64,000 bases of DNA from Massilia psychrophila (GCF_002760665.1 NZ_PDOB01000011.1:1-64000), one strand, 5' to 3'. Positions 38,170-50,933 are shown, counted from the stretch's first letter. Notes: generated by a model from the letters alone, not told the origin. Made by a program: numbers and translations.

Positions 38170-38889
38170 ATGGCAAACATACTCGTAGTTGATGATGAAA
38201 TGGGCATCCGCGAGCTACTCTCGGAGATCCTGGGCGACGAAGGCCACGCGATCCAGCTGGCCGAAAACGCCCAGCAAGCGCGCGACGCCCGCGCGGCGGG
38301 GGCGCCGGACTTGGTGCTGCTCGATATCTGGATGCCCGATACCGATGGCGTCACGCTGCTCAAGGAGTGGCAGCGCGACGGTCTGCTGACCATGCCGGTG
38401 ATCATGATGTCGGGCCATGCGACGATCGATACCGCGGTCGAGGCCACCCGCATCGGCGCCCTCAATTTTCTCGAAAAGCCGATTGCGCTGCAAAAACTGC
38501 TCAAGGCTGTCCAGCAGGGCTTGACAAGGGCCCAGGAAACGGTGCGCGCGCCGGCCATCGCGGCGCGCCCGGTGCTGGCGCCCCAGGTCGAGGAAAGCAG
38601 TTCGGCAACGACGATGTTCGCCGCGCAGTCGATGCAGTCGTCCGGCATCGCGCCGCGCCTGGCCGGCTTGTCAAACGGTGAGCCGCAGGGTTACAACCTC
38701 AGTTTCGACCTGCCGCTGCGCGAGGCGCGCGACGCTTTCGAGCGCTTGTACTTCGAACACCACCTGGGCCGCGAAGGCGGCAGCATGACGCGGGTGGCCG
38801 AAAAGACCGGGCTCGAGCGCACCCATCTGTACCGCAAGCTCAAGCAGCTCGGTGTCGAGCCAGGCAAACTGGCCAAAAAAGGGGGATGA
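38170..38889 (+). CDS. Short NtrX-like response regulator (receiver plus Fis-type HTH, no AAA+)
   Basis: A 239-residue regulator. The receiver domain (3-118) holds phospho-acceptor Asp52 in LVLLDIWMPD, MSGHATIDTA and FLEKPIA. After a variable linker (about 120-180) comes a Fis-type helix-turn-helix (MTRVAEKTGLERTHLYRKLK). The receiver and HTH look NtrX-like, but the central sigma-54 AAA+ ATPase of canonical NtrX (about 240 residues) is absent. It therefore cannot open sigma-54 promoters itself. It follows the kinase by 102 bases and overlaps the next gene by four. Confidence 0.9.
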   Translation: MANILVVDDEMGIRELLSEILGDEGHAIQLAENAQQARDARAAGAPDLVLLDIWMPDTDGVTLLKEWQRDGLLTMPVIMMSGHATIDTAVEATRIGALNFLEKPIALQKLLKAVQQGLTRAQETVRAPAIAARPVLAPQVEESSSATTMFAAQSMQSSGIAPRLAGLSNGEPQGYNLSFDLPLREARDAFERLYFEHHLGREGGSMTRVAEKTGLERTHLYRKLKQLGVEPGKLAKKGG

Positions 38890-39275
38890 GCAGCGCCCTG
38901 GCGCCGCTCTTGGTAACCACCAGCCTGGTTATCGGCCCCACTGCCGGCGCGCGCGAGCGATTGATCGCGGCGCACCTCGCACCTGATCTGCCTGGCGCAC
39001 CCGCCTGCGTCGCCGTGCTCCTCGAAGGTTTGCCCGACGGCACCAGCATCATTTTCCCGTCTCCCTCTGTCCTGATCGAGCGCATTGCGCCAGGTTGCCT
39101 GTGCTGCACCGGCAATCTCGTTTTGCGTGTAACATTAAATCGTCTGCTGCGGCGGCGGCCCGAACGTCTTTACATTGCTCTGGCGGTCACTGCACACCTT
39201 GATCAGTTGAGATCGTGGCTGCTGCAGCCGCCATACGATCAGCTGTTGGAACTGACGCCGGACCTGCGCACTTGA
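38886..39275 (+). CDS. Degenerate CobW-like protein with CLCC motif
   Basis: A 129-residue protein starting in the stop of the response regulator (ATGA). The segment IERIAPGCLCCTGNLVLRVT matches the metal-binding CxCC region of CobW/COG0523 GTPases, and its spacing from the N-terminus is right. The Walker A lysine is lost (GPTAGARERL at 17-26 instead of GxxxxGKT), and the rest of the GTPase and the C-terminal CobW domain are missing. It may bind metal but should not hydrolyse GTP. Function unknown; tight coupling to the two-component pair is notable. Confidence 0.65.
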   Translation: MSSALAPLLVTTSLVIGPTAGARERLIAAHLAPDLPGAPACVAVLLEGLPDGTSIIFPSPSVLIERIAPGCLCCTGNLVLRVTLNRLLRRRPERLYIALAVTAHLDQLRSWLLQPPYDQLLELTPDLRT

Positions 39276-39283
39276 ATTTGGTC

Positions 39284-39339
39284 CGGACAGCCCCACCTCA
39301 AAGCTGAGGCGGGTGCAAGTCAGCCTGCAAAACTGTCTG
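39284..39339 (+). promoter_or_regulatory. Structured leader (possible three-way junction) before the DUF3567 gene
   Basis: Three stems can form together. P1: CGGACAG (39284-39290) with CTGTCTG (39333-39339), including one G-U pair. P2: CCCaCCTCA (39292-39300) with TGAGGcGGG (39305-39313) and loop AAGC. P3: TGCA (39314-39317) with TGCA (39326-39329). The stems abut one another, and the ribosome site GAAGGA lies 7 bases after P1. I do not recognise it as a known riboswitch. Confidence 0.4.
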
Positions 39340-39358
39340 ATCTGGCGAAGGAATGACC

Positions 39359-39616
39359 ATGAACATGATTTACAACAGCGAGCAATACAGCGTCGTCGAA
39401 TTCGGCGTCGATCACAACCTCGAGGCCTTGCGCTTCGGCGGTTACGAGATCGTCGACAAGTCCGGCCAGCGCGAAGCGTTTATCGGCGGTACGCTTGCCC
39501 AATCGTTCCGTCGCGACGTCAACAACCTGATCGCCAGCGAACCGACGATGGAAGAGATCGACGATTTCCTCGGCTCCTACGACTCCCTGATGAGCCAGCC
39601 GGTGCTGTTGCACTAA
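39359..39616 (+). CDS. DUF3567 family protein
   Basis: An 85-residue acidic protein starting MNMIYNSEQYSVVEFGVDHN, which matches the DUF3567 family restricted largely to betaproteobacteria. The ATG at 39359 is preferred, because GAAGGA lies 7 bases before it; the ATG at 39353 is too close to that site. No membrane segment or catalytic motif is seen. Function unknown. Its leader can fold (see 39284-39339), and a hairpin follows at 39665. Confidence 0.88.
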   Translation: MNMIYNSEQYSVVEFGVDHNLEALRFGGYEIVDKSGQREAFIGGTLAQSFRRDVNNLIASEPTMEEIDDFLGSYDSLMSQPVLLH

Positions 39617-39664
39617 GTTTGCACGGGCTTTGCGTTGAACCACTTGCAGCAACCGCAACACCAG

Positions 39665-39686
39665 GCCTGACCTCATCCGGTCAGGC
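39665..39686 (+). terminator. Hairpin after the DUF3567 gene
   Basis: GCCTGAC (39665-39671) pairs perfectly with GTCAGGC (39680-39686) around an 8-base loop. The sequence after it is pyrimidine rich but has no T-run, so termination would be weak or factor dependent. Confidence 0.5.
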
Positions 39687-39730
39687 ACTCTCCCGCTTTC
39701 CCTTCCCGGCAATATGGTAAGCTCAACACC

Positions 39731-40498
39731 ATGTGTCAACTTCTCGCAATGAATTGCAACGTCCCCACGGACATCGTCTTCAGCTTTACCGGATTTGCCC
39801 TGCGCGGCGGGAGCACCGATACCCACCATGACGGCTGGGGCATCGCCTTTTTCGAAGGCGCTGGCGTGCGCCACTTCGTCGATCACCAGGCCGCGGTGAC
39901 GTCGCCGATTGCCGAGCTGATCAAGCGTTATCCGATCAAGTCGAAAAACGTCATCGCCCACATCCGCAAAGCCACGCAAGGCCGGGTCGCGCTGGAAAAC
40001 TGCCATCCGTTCGTGCGCGAATTGTGGGGCCGCTACTGGGTGTTTGCCCATAACGGCGACCTGAAGCATTTTTTTCCCGTGCTGGACGGCGCGTTTCGCC
40101 CGGTCGGCGACACCGACAGCGAACGGGCCTTCTGCTTCCTGTTGCAGGAGCTGCGCGCGCGCTTTGGCGACGTGGCGCCGCCGTTGGCGCAACTGCGCGC
40201 CGCGCTTGCCGAACTGGTCAGCGGCATCGCCGCCCACGGCGCCTTCAACCTGATGCTGTCGGACGGCTCTGCGCTGTTTGCCCACTGCTCGACCAGGCTG
40301 TGCTACGTGGTGCGCCAATACCCATTCGTCACCGCCCAGTTATCTGACGAGGATCTCAACGTCGACTTTTCGCAGGTGACGACGCCCGATGACCGCGTTG
40401 CCATCATCGTCACCGAACCCTTGACCACCAACGAGCGCTGGACCGAATTCCAGCCGGGCGAACTCAAAGTATTCGTCGACGGACAGCCGTTGCCGTGA
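39731..40498 (+). CDS. Class II glutamine amidotransferase (YafJ-like)
   Basis: A 255-residue protein with the N-terminal nucleophile Cys2 (MCQLLAMNCN), HDGWGIAFF, VIAHIRKATQG and FAHNGDLKHF, the Ntn-hydrolase glutaminase motifs. It has no synthase domain, so it is the stand-alone YafJ/EgtC-like type whose acceptor is unknown. No ergothioneine genes are close. Single gene. Confidence 0.9.
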   Translation: MCQLLAMNCNVPTDIVFSFTGFALRGGSTDTHHDGWGIAFFEGAGVRHFVDHQAAVTSPIAELIKRYPIKSKNVIAHIRKATQGRVALENCHPFVRELWGRYWVFAHNGDLKHFFPVLDGAFRPVGDTDSERAFCFLLQELRARFGDVAPPLAQLRAALAELVSGIAAHGAFNLMLSDGSALFAHCSTRLCYVVRQYPFVTAQLSDEDLNVDFSQVTTPDDRVAIIVTEPLTTNERWTEFQPGELKVFVDGQPLP

Positions 40499-40606
40499 TG
40501 TGATGGCGAAAAGAAAAGAATTTGTCCGTAATTCAATGTCGAAAGTTCACTGGCGCAAGAGAATGCGGTAAAGTAAGGCATTCCCCCGACCCCGGAACGA
40601 CACCCG

Positions 40607-41899
40607 ATGACCGATCCTGCCCACTCCCGGCACGCACCGCAAGACCTCAGCGTGCGCGATTTTCATCTGGGGCGCCAGCCGATCCTCGACCGTAACCAGG
40701 CGCTGTTCGGCTACCAGTTGCTGTTTCGCGATGCGCAGGGCGGCAACGCTTATGGCAACGTCAACGTAGGCGCTGCTTTGTCGGCCACGGCAGCGGTGAT
40801 CGCCCACGCCGGCCAGCTGGGCCTCGACAAAGCCATCGGCGATGCCCAGGCCTTTATCGACGTCGACAGCGCCGTCATCGACGGCGACATGTTCGCCTTC
40901 CTGCCGCGCGAGAAATTGGTGCTGGCGCTTGAAGACACCGCCCACGCCGGCGCGCCGCTGTTCGAGCGGATGGCCGAACTGGCCGATCACGGCTTCCGGT
41001 TCGCACTGGGCGGGGTGCGCGAAGCCACTTCGCGCCTCGAACGGCTGTTGCCGCTGGTCGACTTCGTCAAGATCGACACGCGCGAAATGACGGCGCCGGC
41101 GCTGCTGCAAGTGACAGCGCACGTCAAGCGCGCCGGCAAGCTGCTGGTGGCCGAAAAAGTCGAGACGCGCCCAATCTACGACAGCTGCCGCGAACTCGGC
41201 TTCGACTACTTCCAGGGATATTATTTTGCCAGGCCGGCATTGATCAGCGGGCGCAAGCTGACGCCGTCGCAGCTGGCGCTGCTCGAGCTGATGACGCTGG
41301 TGAGCTCGGACGCCGAGAACATCGAGATCGAGCGCGCCGTCAAGCGCGACGTCACCCTGGCGCTGAACCTGCTGCGGCTGGTAAATACGCCGGCGGTCGG
41401 CATGCGCCAGCGGATCGATTCGGTCAGCCAGGCTTTGATCGTGCTGGGCCGGCGCCAGCTGCAGCGCTGGCTGCAGATCATGCTGTACGCCGATGCGGGC
41501 GAGCGCGGCCACAGCGCCTCGCCCTTGCTGATGCTCGCCACCACGCGCGGCCGGCTGCTCGAGCTGCTCGCCAAGCGGCTGCGGCCGAGCCAGCGCAACG
41601 TCGCCGACGTCGCCTTCACCGTCGGCATCATGTCGCTGATGGACGCCTTGTTCGGCATTCCGATGCGTGAGATCGTCATGCAGATCCCGGTGATCGACGA
41701 AGTGGCCGCCGCGCTGACGCATCGCAGCGGCTTCTTCGGCGAACTGCTGCGGCTGGCCGAATCGATTGAACAGATGGAAGGCGGCGAAGACCTGGTGACG
41801 CCGAGCCTGAAGCAGCTGGCCATCGCCAACGACGAACCGGTGGAGTTCGAGGTTGCCGCGTTCGCGTGGAGCGAGACGGTGGTGCGTTACGCGATCTGA
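40607..41899 (+). CDS. Degenerate EAL plus HDOD signalling protein
   Basis: A 430-residue protein. The EAL-like domain (about 20-210) has QPILDRNQALFGYQLLFRD, where the catalytic Glu of the E-x-L-x-R motif is replaced (QLLFR), and lacks the DDFG-type metal loop, so c-di-GMP hydrolysis is not expected. YFQGYYFARP is kept. The HDOD domain (about 215-400) carries VTLALNLLRLVNTPAVGMRQ. Proteins with this layout (YuxH, CdgJ) act in motility or c-di-GMP signalling without turnover. Lone gene, convergent with metH. Confidence 0.9.
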   Translation: MTDPAHSRHAPQDLSVRDFHLGRQPILDRNQALFGYQLLFRDAQGGNAYGNVNVGAALSATAAVIAHAGQLGLDKAIGDAQAFIDVDSAVIDGDMFAFLPREKLVLALEDTAHAGAPLFERMAELADHGFRFALGGVREATSRLERLLPLVDFVKIDTREMTAPALLQVTAHVKRAGKLLVAEKVETRPIYDSCRELGFDYFQGYYFARPALISGRKLTPSQLALLELMTLVSSDAENIEIERAVKRDVTLALNLLRLVNTPAVGMRQRIDSVSQALIVLGRRQLQRWLQIMLYADAGERGHSASPLLMLATTRGRLLELLAKRLRPSQRNVADVAFTVGIMSLMDALFGIPMREIVMQIPVIDEVAAALTHRSGFFGELLRLAESIEQMEGGEDLVTPSLKQLAIANDEPVEFEVAAFAWSETVVRYAI

Positions 41900-42018
41900 C
41901 GGTCGACCCGGTTTCGCCGGCTGGGTGCAGAGGTGACGGTGGCGGTGCCGACGCGCCGGGCGCGCGCTGGCAGCGGTCAAGCTCAAGCGCGAACATGGCA
42001 AAGAACCTGTCCCTGGCC

Positions 42019-45801
<3,783 letters not shown>

Positions 45802-45856
45802 CGATTGCTTTCTATAGGCGCGGCGGGAAATCCGGCAGGCGCGGGGAAGGGCTGAA

Positions 45857-45862
45857 ATTATA
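45857..45862 (-). promoter_or_regulatory. Candidate -10 box of metH
   Basis: A perfect TATAAT on the minus strand lies about 56 bases before the metH ATG. The -35 region is not recognisable, so this could be an activator-dependent promoter (for example MetR) or chance. Confidence 0.35.
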
Positions 45863-46070
45863 CGGCATCGCGTCAGTTTGGTTGCCGGCAGGGCGCACGC
45901 CGCCGTTGCCGCGTGTTTGTAACATTATGTTTCGGCGCGTCAATTGTTACATAACGATACAATTAACGGGAAGCCAGCAATCTTCGTGATACATGCCGGC
46001 AGCAGAATCGTTGTCTGGTGGAAGCATTCGCCATCCACTTCGCTTTTACATGCAGGTACCGAAAGACCAG

Positions 46071-46301
46071 ATGAACAAAGAATACGCACAACAATGGGAT
46101 GCACCGGAGCCGGTGGAACCGCGCGCCGCAGCGCCGAAGGCCAGCGTGGTTTCGCACAAGCAGATCGTCACGATCCGGTTCGATACCGACATGCTGGCAT
46201 GGTACAAGGGCGCCGGGCCGGGCTACCAGACCCGGATCAACCAGATCCTGCGCCAGTATATGGCGGAGCACCAGGACAAAACCGGCAGCGAGCCGAACTA
46301 A
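46071..46301 (+). CDS. BrnA-like antitoxin, orphan
   Basis: A 76-residue protein ([20 protein letters not shown]). The C-terminal half [19 protein letters not shown] then [11 protein letters not shown] is the ribbon-helix-helix type BrnA antitoxin signature (GPGYQTRIN). BrnA normally follows a BrnT toxin gene; here the upstream DNA is the metH promoter region and holds no brnT. It may act as a lone DNA-binding regulator. An ATG at 46050 could add seven residues. Its stop overlaps the end of fmt on the other strand. Confidence 0.75.
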   Translation: MNKEYAQQWDAPEPVEPRAAAPKASVVSHKQIVTIRFDTDMLAWYKGAGPGYQTRINQILRQYMAEHQDKTGSEPN

Positions 46302-47254
46302 TCGAAACAGCAGTTCGCCAGCGCGAAACCCTTGAGGAACTCGCTGGCGGGGAGCCGCTTGCCGCCGGGTTTTTGCAGTTCCGTCAAGCGCAGGGCACCA
46401 CTTCCACAGGCGACGACAATGCCGCCTGCCGCGTCGGCGGCGAGCACCTGTCCGGCGCGCGCGCCGCTGTCGGTCGCAAGCGTTTGGGCGCCCCAGATCT
46501 TGAGGGTGACGCCGTTGACCTGGGCGTGGGCGCCTGGGAACGGATTGAAGGCGCGGATCTTGCGCTCCAGTTGCTGCGCGCCGAGGGTGAAATCGAGACG
46601 CGCTTCTTCCTTGCCGATCTTGGCCGCATAGGTCACGCCGGCATCCGGTTGCGGCACCGCTTCCAGGGGACCGGATTCCATCTTGCGCAGCGTGTCGACG
46701 ATCATGCGCGCGCCCAGCGCCGCGAGCGTGTCGTGCAGGCTGGCGGTGGTGTCAAAACGGGAGATGGCGACGCGCTCCATCGCCAGCATCGGGCCGGTGT
46801 CGAGCCCTTGTTCCATCTGCATGATGGTGACGCCGGTGTCGACGTCGCCCGCTTCGATCGCGCGGTGGATCGGCGCGGCGCCACGCCAGCGCGGCAGCAG
46901 CGAACCGTGGATGTTAATGCAGGGCTTGATGTCGAGGGTGGCGCGCGGCAGGATCAGGCCGTAGGCCGCCACCACCATGACGTCGTAGTCGGTGGTCAGC
47001 AGGCGGGCGTGTACGGCGCGCGCCTGTTCGGCGCGTACCGGGTCCGCGCTGTCCTGGCGCAGCGACAACGGTTGGAGTACCTCGATGCCATGGGTGATGG
47101 CAAACTGCTTGACGCTGGATGCATGTAGCTGCAGGCCGCGGCCGGCGGGGCGGTCGGGCTGGGTCAGCACCAGGGCAATCTCGACGCCGGCCGCGTGCAG
47201 GCTGGCCAGCGCCAGCGCGGCAAACTCCGGCGTGCCGGCAAAGACGATTTTCAT
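46298..47254 (-). CDS. fmt: Methionyl-tRNA formyltransferase
   Basis: A 318-residue enzyme with [51 protein letters not shown] (catalytic Asn and His) and the C-terminal OB-fold. GAAGGA lies before the ATG at 47254. It formylates initiator Met-tRNA. def lies just upstream, 23 bases away, in the usual def-fmt order. Confidence 0.96.
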   Translation of the reverse strand: MKIVFAGTPEFAALALASLHAAGVEIALVLTQPDRPAGRGLQLHASSVKQFAITHGIEVLQPLSLRQDSADPVRAEQARAVHARLLTTDYDVMVVAAYGLILPRATLDIKPCINIHGSLLPRWRGAAPIHRAIEAGDVDTGVTIMQMEQGLDTGPMLAMERVAISRFDTTASLHDTLAALGARMIVDTLRKMESGPLEAVPQPDAGVTYAAKIGKEEARLDFTLGAQQLERKIRAFNPFPGAHAQVNGVTLKIWGAQTLATDSGARAGQVLAADAAGGIVVACGSGALRLTELQKPGGKRLPASEFLKGFALANCCFD

Positions 47255-47277
47255 CGATTCCTTCGTGGCCAAGCTCA

Positions 47278-47820
47278 TCAGAAGCGACGGCCGGCGGCTT
47301 TCAAGGCCGCCTCGCGCTCGAGGCCGCGCACTTCTTTCACCATCTTCGCCTTGATGCGGTTGCGCTTGAGCGGCGACAGGTATTCGACGAACACTTTGCC
47401 CAGCAAATGGTCCATCTCGTGCTGGATGCACACCGCGAGCAGGCCGTCGGCTTCGAGTTCGAACGCCGCGCCGTGCAGGTCGCGCGCGCGCACCTTGACG
47501 CGCGCGTGGCGCTCGACGCCGTCGTAAACGCCTGGCACCGACAGGCAGCCCTCGTCGTAAATCAACTTTTCGTCGCTGGCCCAGGTAATTTCCGGATTTA
47601 TGAATACTTTCAGGTCGTCCTTGGTGTCGGACGTGTCGATGATGAGGAGCTGCTCATGGACGTCAATCTGGCTGGCGGCCAGGCCCACGCCGGGTGCGTC
47701 GTACATTGTCTCGGCCATGTCAGCCACCAGGGTGCCGAGGCGATCGCCAAATTCGGTGACCGGCTTGGCCACCTTGTGCAGGCGGGGGTCGGGGTAGCGC
47801 AGAATATTCAGTAAGGCCAT
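47278..47820 (-). CDS. def: Peptide deformylase
   Basis: A 180-residue enzyme starting [20 protein letters not shown], with all three metal motifs: [19 protein letters not shown] and [19 protein letters not shown]. The ATG at 47820 fits the family; the four-residue extension to 47832 does not. It removes the formyl group from new proteins. First gene of def-fmt, divergent from the LysM gene. Confidence 0.96.
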   Translation of the reverse strand: MALLNILRYPDPRLHKVAKPVTEFGDRLGTLVADMAETMYDAPGVGLAASQIDVHEQLLIIDTSDTKDDLKVFINPEITWASDEKLIYDEGCLSVPGVYDGVERHARVKVRARDLHGAAFELEADGLLAVCIQHEMDHLLGKVFVEYLSPLKRNRIKAKMVKEVRGLEREAALKAAGRRF

Positions 47821-48144
47821 AGGGTAGGACAACTCGTTAAGAATTCGGTATCAAGCGGACGATGGTTAACAATGGGTATACCCGCAATGGACATAACCGC
47901 AGTGTGACGCAGCACGCGCATGTAATGCCCTGAATCAACAAAAACGCAACAGGTCGGCAGGGTGGCCGAGCGTGGTTTGTCTTGCCAGTTCAAGGATTTG
48001 TGTGCAGAATTTGATCCAGTTCGGCAACTTTTCATCCGTTTGCCGGATGGATGGCGCTGGTTTGAGCCGGCCTCCGCGCCTCCGGGGCCTGGAGCGGCTG
48101 CAGCCAGGAATGTCGTTTTCACGCTGCACTTTACGGACATCTCG
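47821..48144. other. Intergenic region between divergent def and the LysM gene
   Basis: This 324-base gap holds no convincing gene. It has a perfect 10-bp palindrome GGGTATACCC at 47874-47883, about 55-65 bases before def, which could be an operator or part of a promoter. No clear -35/-10 pair is seen for either gene. Confidence 0.5.
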
Positions 48145-49239
48145 ATGAAAAATTTTATCACAGTCGGCGCGCGCGGTGCTGTCGCGGCGGTTTTTGCGTC
48201 TGTTCTGGCCGCTCCCGTCCAGGCCGCTACCTGTGAGTTCCGTCCGAATGCGCCGGATCAGCATCTGGTAGTGCGCGGCGACACCTTATGGGATATTTCC
48301 GGTCAGTTCCTCGAGCATCCTTGGTGCTGGCCGCAGGTGTGGGGCATCAATCGCGACCAGATCCGCGACCCGCACTGGATCTATCCGGGGCAGACCGTGT
48401 ATTTCGACCGGCTCAACCGGCGCCTGAGTTTGTCGCGCCCGGACGCACCAAGCGACGGCATTGAACAAACTACCCGGCTGTCGCCGCAGATCCGCACCGA
48501 GGGCCTGGGCAACGACGCCGTGCAATCGATTTCGGCCGGCGCGATCGAGCCCTTCCTGTCGAGGCCGCTGATCGTCGAAGAAGGCGAACTGAACAGCGCG
48601 CCGCGGATTGCCGCCATCGGGGACAACCACGTCTACCTCGGCAAGGACGACAAGCTGTACGTGCGCGGCGTCCTTCACGGCGCAACGTCGTTCCAGGTAT
48701 TTCGCCCGGGTAGCGCGTTGAAGGACCCCGAGACCGGCCGCCTGCTCGCCTACGAGGCGGTGTACCTGGGCACGGTTAAGCTGCAGGCCGAGGCGAAACC
48801 GGGTGTCGACGTGCATACGTTCACGGTGTCGAGCTCGACCCAGGAGATGGGCGTGGGCGACCGCCTGATGCCGGCGCCGCCTACGCCGCTGCGCAATTAT
48901 GTGCCGCACCCGCCACAGCGCCAGGTAAATGCGCGCGTGCTGTCGATTTATTCAGGCGTTACCTATGCCGGCCAGAACCAGGTCGTCAGCGTCAATCGCG
49001 GTTCGCTTGACGGACTCGATGTCGGCGCCGTGCTGCAGCTTTATCATTTCGGTCAGACTGTCGCTGACCCGGGCGGCAAGCAGGGCGTGATGGGCCTGGG
49101 CAAAACGATGATCAAGCTGCCCGATGAACAAATCGGGAACCTGTTTATCTTCCGCGTGTTCAAGCATGTTGCCTACGGCCTGATCATGCAAGTGACGAAG
49201 CCAGTGGAAGTCGGCGACGTCGCCAAATCACCGGAGTAA
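48145..49239 (+). CDS. LysM peptidoglycan-binding protein, exported
   Basis: A 364-residue protein with a signal peptide (MKNFITVGARGAVAAVFAS, cut after VQA) and one LysM domain (HLVVRGDTLWDISGQFLEHP through IYPGQTVYF). The rest (about 90-364) has no motif I can name, although it is conserved in sequence style as a beta-rich domain. It lies just upstream of dprA, a fixed arrangement in Burkholderiales. Probable role: binding cell wall. I see no hydrolase site. Confidence 0.85.
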   Translation: MKNFITVGARGAVAAVFASVLAAPVQAATCEFRPNAPDQHLVVRGDTLWDISGQFLEHPWCWPQVWGINRDQIRDPHWIYPGQTVYFDRLNRRLSLSRPDAPSDGIEQTTRLSPQIRTEGLGNDAVQSISAGAIEPFLSRPLIVEEGELNSAPRIAAIGDNHVYLGKDDKLYVRGVLHGATSFQVFRPGSALKDPETGRLLAYEAVYLGTVKLQAEAKPGVDVHTFTVSSSTQEMGVGDRLMPAPPTPLRNYVPHPPQRQVNARVLSIYSGVTYAGQNQVVSVNRGSLDGLDVGAVLQLYHFGQTVADPGGKQGVMGLGKTMIKLPDEQIGNLFIFRVFKHVAYGLIMQVTKPVEVGDVAKSPE

Positions 49240-49246
49240 CATCGCC

Positions 49247-50416
49247 GTGCAGGACACGGACCTTCGCCCCCATCCCCGCGGCGCCACCCCGGCCGATGCT
49301 GCCAATCTTGCCGGCTGGATCCGCCTCGAGCAGACGCCGGGCCTGGGGCGCGCTACGCTGCGCGCGCTCATGGCCGAGTTCGGTTCCCCGCAGCGCGTCT
49401 TCAACGCCGGTTACCGCGCGCTGAGCATTCACGTCCCCGCGCCGCTGGCGCGCGCGCTATGCGAGCCGCCGTCCTGCGCGATTGAACGCCAGATCGGCCT
49501 GTCGCTGGCCTGGCTCGAGCGGCCCGGCAACCATTTGCTGACGCTGCACGACTCCGCTTACCCGGCGGCGCTGGCGCAGATTCCCGACCCGCCGCCGCTG
49601 CTGTATGTAAAAGGCCGGCCGCAATTGCTGGCCGCGCCCATGCTGGCCATCGTCGGCAGCCGTAACGCGACGATGCAGGGCAAGGCCAACGCCGAGGTGT
49701 TCGCCCATGCACTCAGCTGCGCCGGGCTGACCATCGTCTCCGGCCTGGCGCTGGGTATCGACGCGGCGGCTCACCAGGGTGCACTCGACGGCAGTGGCGC
49801 GACGGTGGCGGTGATCGGCACCGGCGCCGATATCGTCTATCCGGCTCGCAACCGTGCTCTGGCCCACCGCATCGCCGAACAAGCCTGCATCGTCAGCGAG
49901 TACGCGCTGGGCACGCCCCCGCTGTCGCACAACTTTCCCCGTCGCAACCGTATCATCAGCGGGCTGTCGGCCGGCGTGCTGGTGATCGAGGCGGCGGCCC
50001 AGTCCGGCTCGCTGATCACCGCCCAACTGGCTGCAAGCCAGGGCAGGGACGTGTTCGCCATCCCCGGCTCGATTCATTCGGCCTTGGCCAAGGGCTGTCA
50101 CAAGCTGATCAAGGAAGGCGCCAAGCTGGTCGAGTCGGCCGCCGACGTGCTGGGCGAACTGCGCATGTCGCCGCTGGTTGCGATGGCGAAGGCAGCCTAT
50201 GCAAACCCGGTGGTTGCCGCAGCCATTTCCGGCGCCGGCCAGGCGCTGCTGGCGGCGATGGCGCACGAGCCGGTCGGCGCCGACGCGCTGGCGCGGCTGT
50301 ATGAAGCCGAACCGAAGGCCGAACCGGGACAATTGAGCCTGGTACTGCTGGAGCTGGAGCTGTCCGGTCAGGTCGAGCGCTTGCCGGGAGGATTGTTCCA
50401 GCGCATGAATCGGTGA
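49247..50416 (+). CDS. dprA: DNA-processing protein DprA
   Basis: A 389-residue protein starting at GTG. It has an N-terminal SAM-like helical domain, the extended Rossmann core with IVGSRNATMQGK, LTIVSGLALGIDAAAHQGAL and SLITAQLAASQGRDVFAIPG, and a C-terminal winged-helix region. DprA loads RecA on single-stranded DNA during natural transformation. Other competence genes are not in the window. Confidence 0.94.
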   Translation: MQDTDLRPHPRGATPADAANLAGWIRLEQTPGLGRATLRALMAEFGSPQRVFNAGYRALSIHVPAPLARALCEPPSCAIERQIGLSLAWLERPGNHLLTLHDSAYPAALAQIPDPPPLLYVKGRPQLLAAPMLAIVGSRNATMQGKANAEVFAHALSCAGLTIVSGLALGIDAAAHQGALDGSGATVAVIGTGADIVYPARNRALAHRIAEQACIVSEYALGTPPLSHNFPRRNRIISGLSAGVLVIEAAAQSGSLITAQLAASQGRDVFAIPGSIHSALAKGCHKLIKEGAKLVESAADVLGELRMSPLVAMAKAAYANPVVAAAISGAGQALLAAMAHEPVGADALARLYEAEPKAEPGQLSLVLLELELSGQVERLPGGLFQRMNR

Positions 50417-50468
50417 TGCCGCTGCGCAGGGCTTGTGCCGGAGCGAACTTAACTGATAGAGTAGAGCC

Positions 50469-50933
50469 ATGTTCGATATCCTCGTCTACCTCTACGAAAC
50501 CTATTACCGGCCGGACGCCTGTCCCGAGCCGGGGGCGTTGGCGCGCAAGCTGTCGGCGGTCGGGTTCGACGACGTCGAAATTTCCGAAGCCCTCGATTGG
50601 CTCACCGACCTGACCGCGATGGCCGGCGCCGAGCACAACGACGTTGTCGCCTCGACCGGCACGCGATTTTACGTGGTGCAGGAACTCGATGTGCTCGGCA
50701 GCGGTGCGGTCGGCTTCATCCAATTTCTCGAAAGCGCCAAGGTGCTTAGCGCGCTGCAGCGCGAAATCGTCATCGAGCGCGCGCTGGCGCTGGGCGAATC
50801 GCCCGTCAGCCTGGGCAAACTGAAGATCATCGTGCTGATGCTGCTCTGGAGCCAGGGCAAGGAGCCGGACGCGCTGATGTTCGACGACCTGTTCGGCGCC
50901 GACGACGAGCAGACGCCGCGCCTGCTGCATTAA
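50469..50933 (+). CDS. smg: Smg protein (DUF494)
   Basis: A 154-residue acidic protein starting [20 protein letters not shown], the usual Smg/DUF494 N-terminus. It was named for its place near smf/dprA, as here. Function is not established. Confidence 0.92.
   Translation: MFDILVYLYETYYRPDACPEPGALARKLSAVGFDDVEISEALDWLTDLTAMAGAEHNDVVASTGTRFYVVQELDVLGSGAVGFIQFLESAKVLSALQREIVIERALALGESPVSLGKLKIIVLMLLWSQGKEPDALMFDDLFGADDEQTPRLLH

Noticed and set aside
40530-40570. A possible sigma-54 promoter (TGGCGC...TGC) before the EAL-HDOD gene
   Set aside because: The distance between the GG and GC elements is one base too long for sigma-54.
45802-46000. A cobalamin or SAH riboswitch before metH
   Set aside because: Read on the minus strand, I could find neither the B12-box nor the conserved SAH-riboswitch core. 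Only a TATAAT box is evident.
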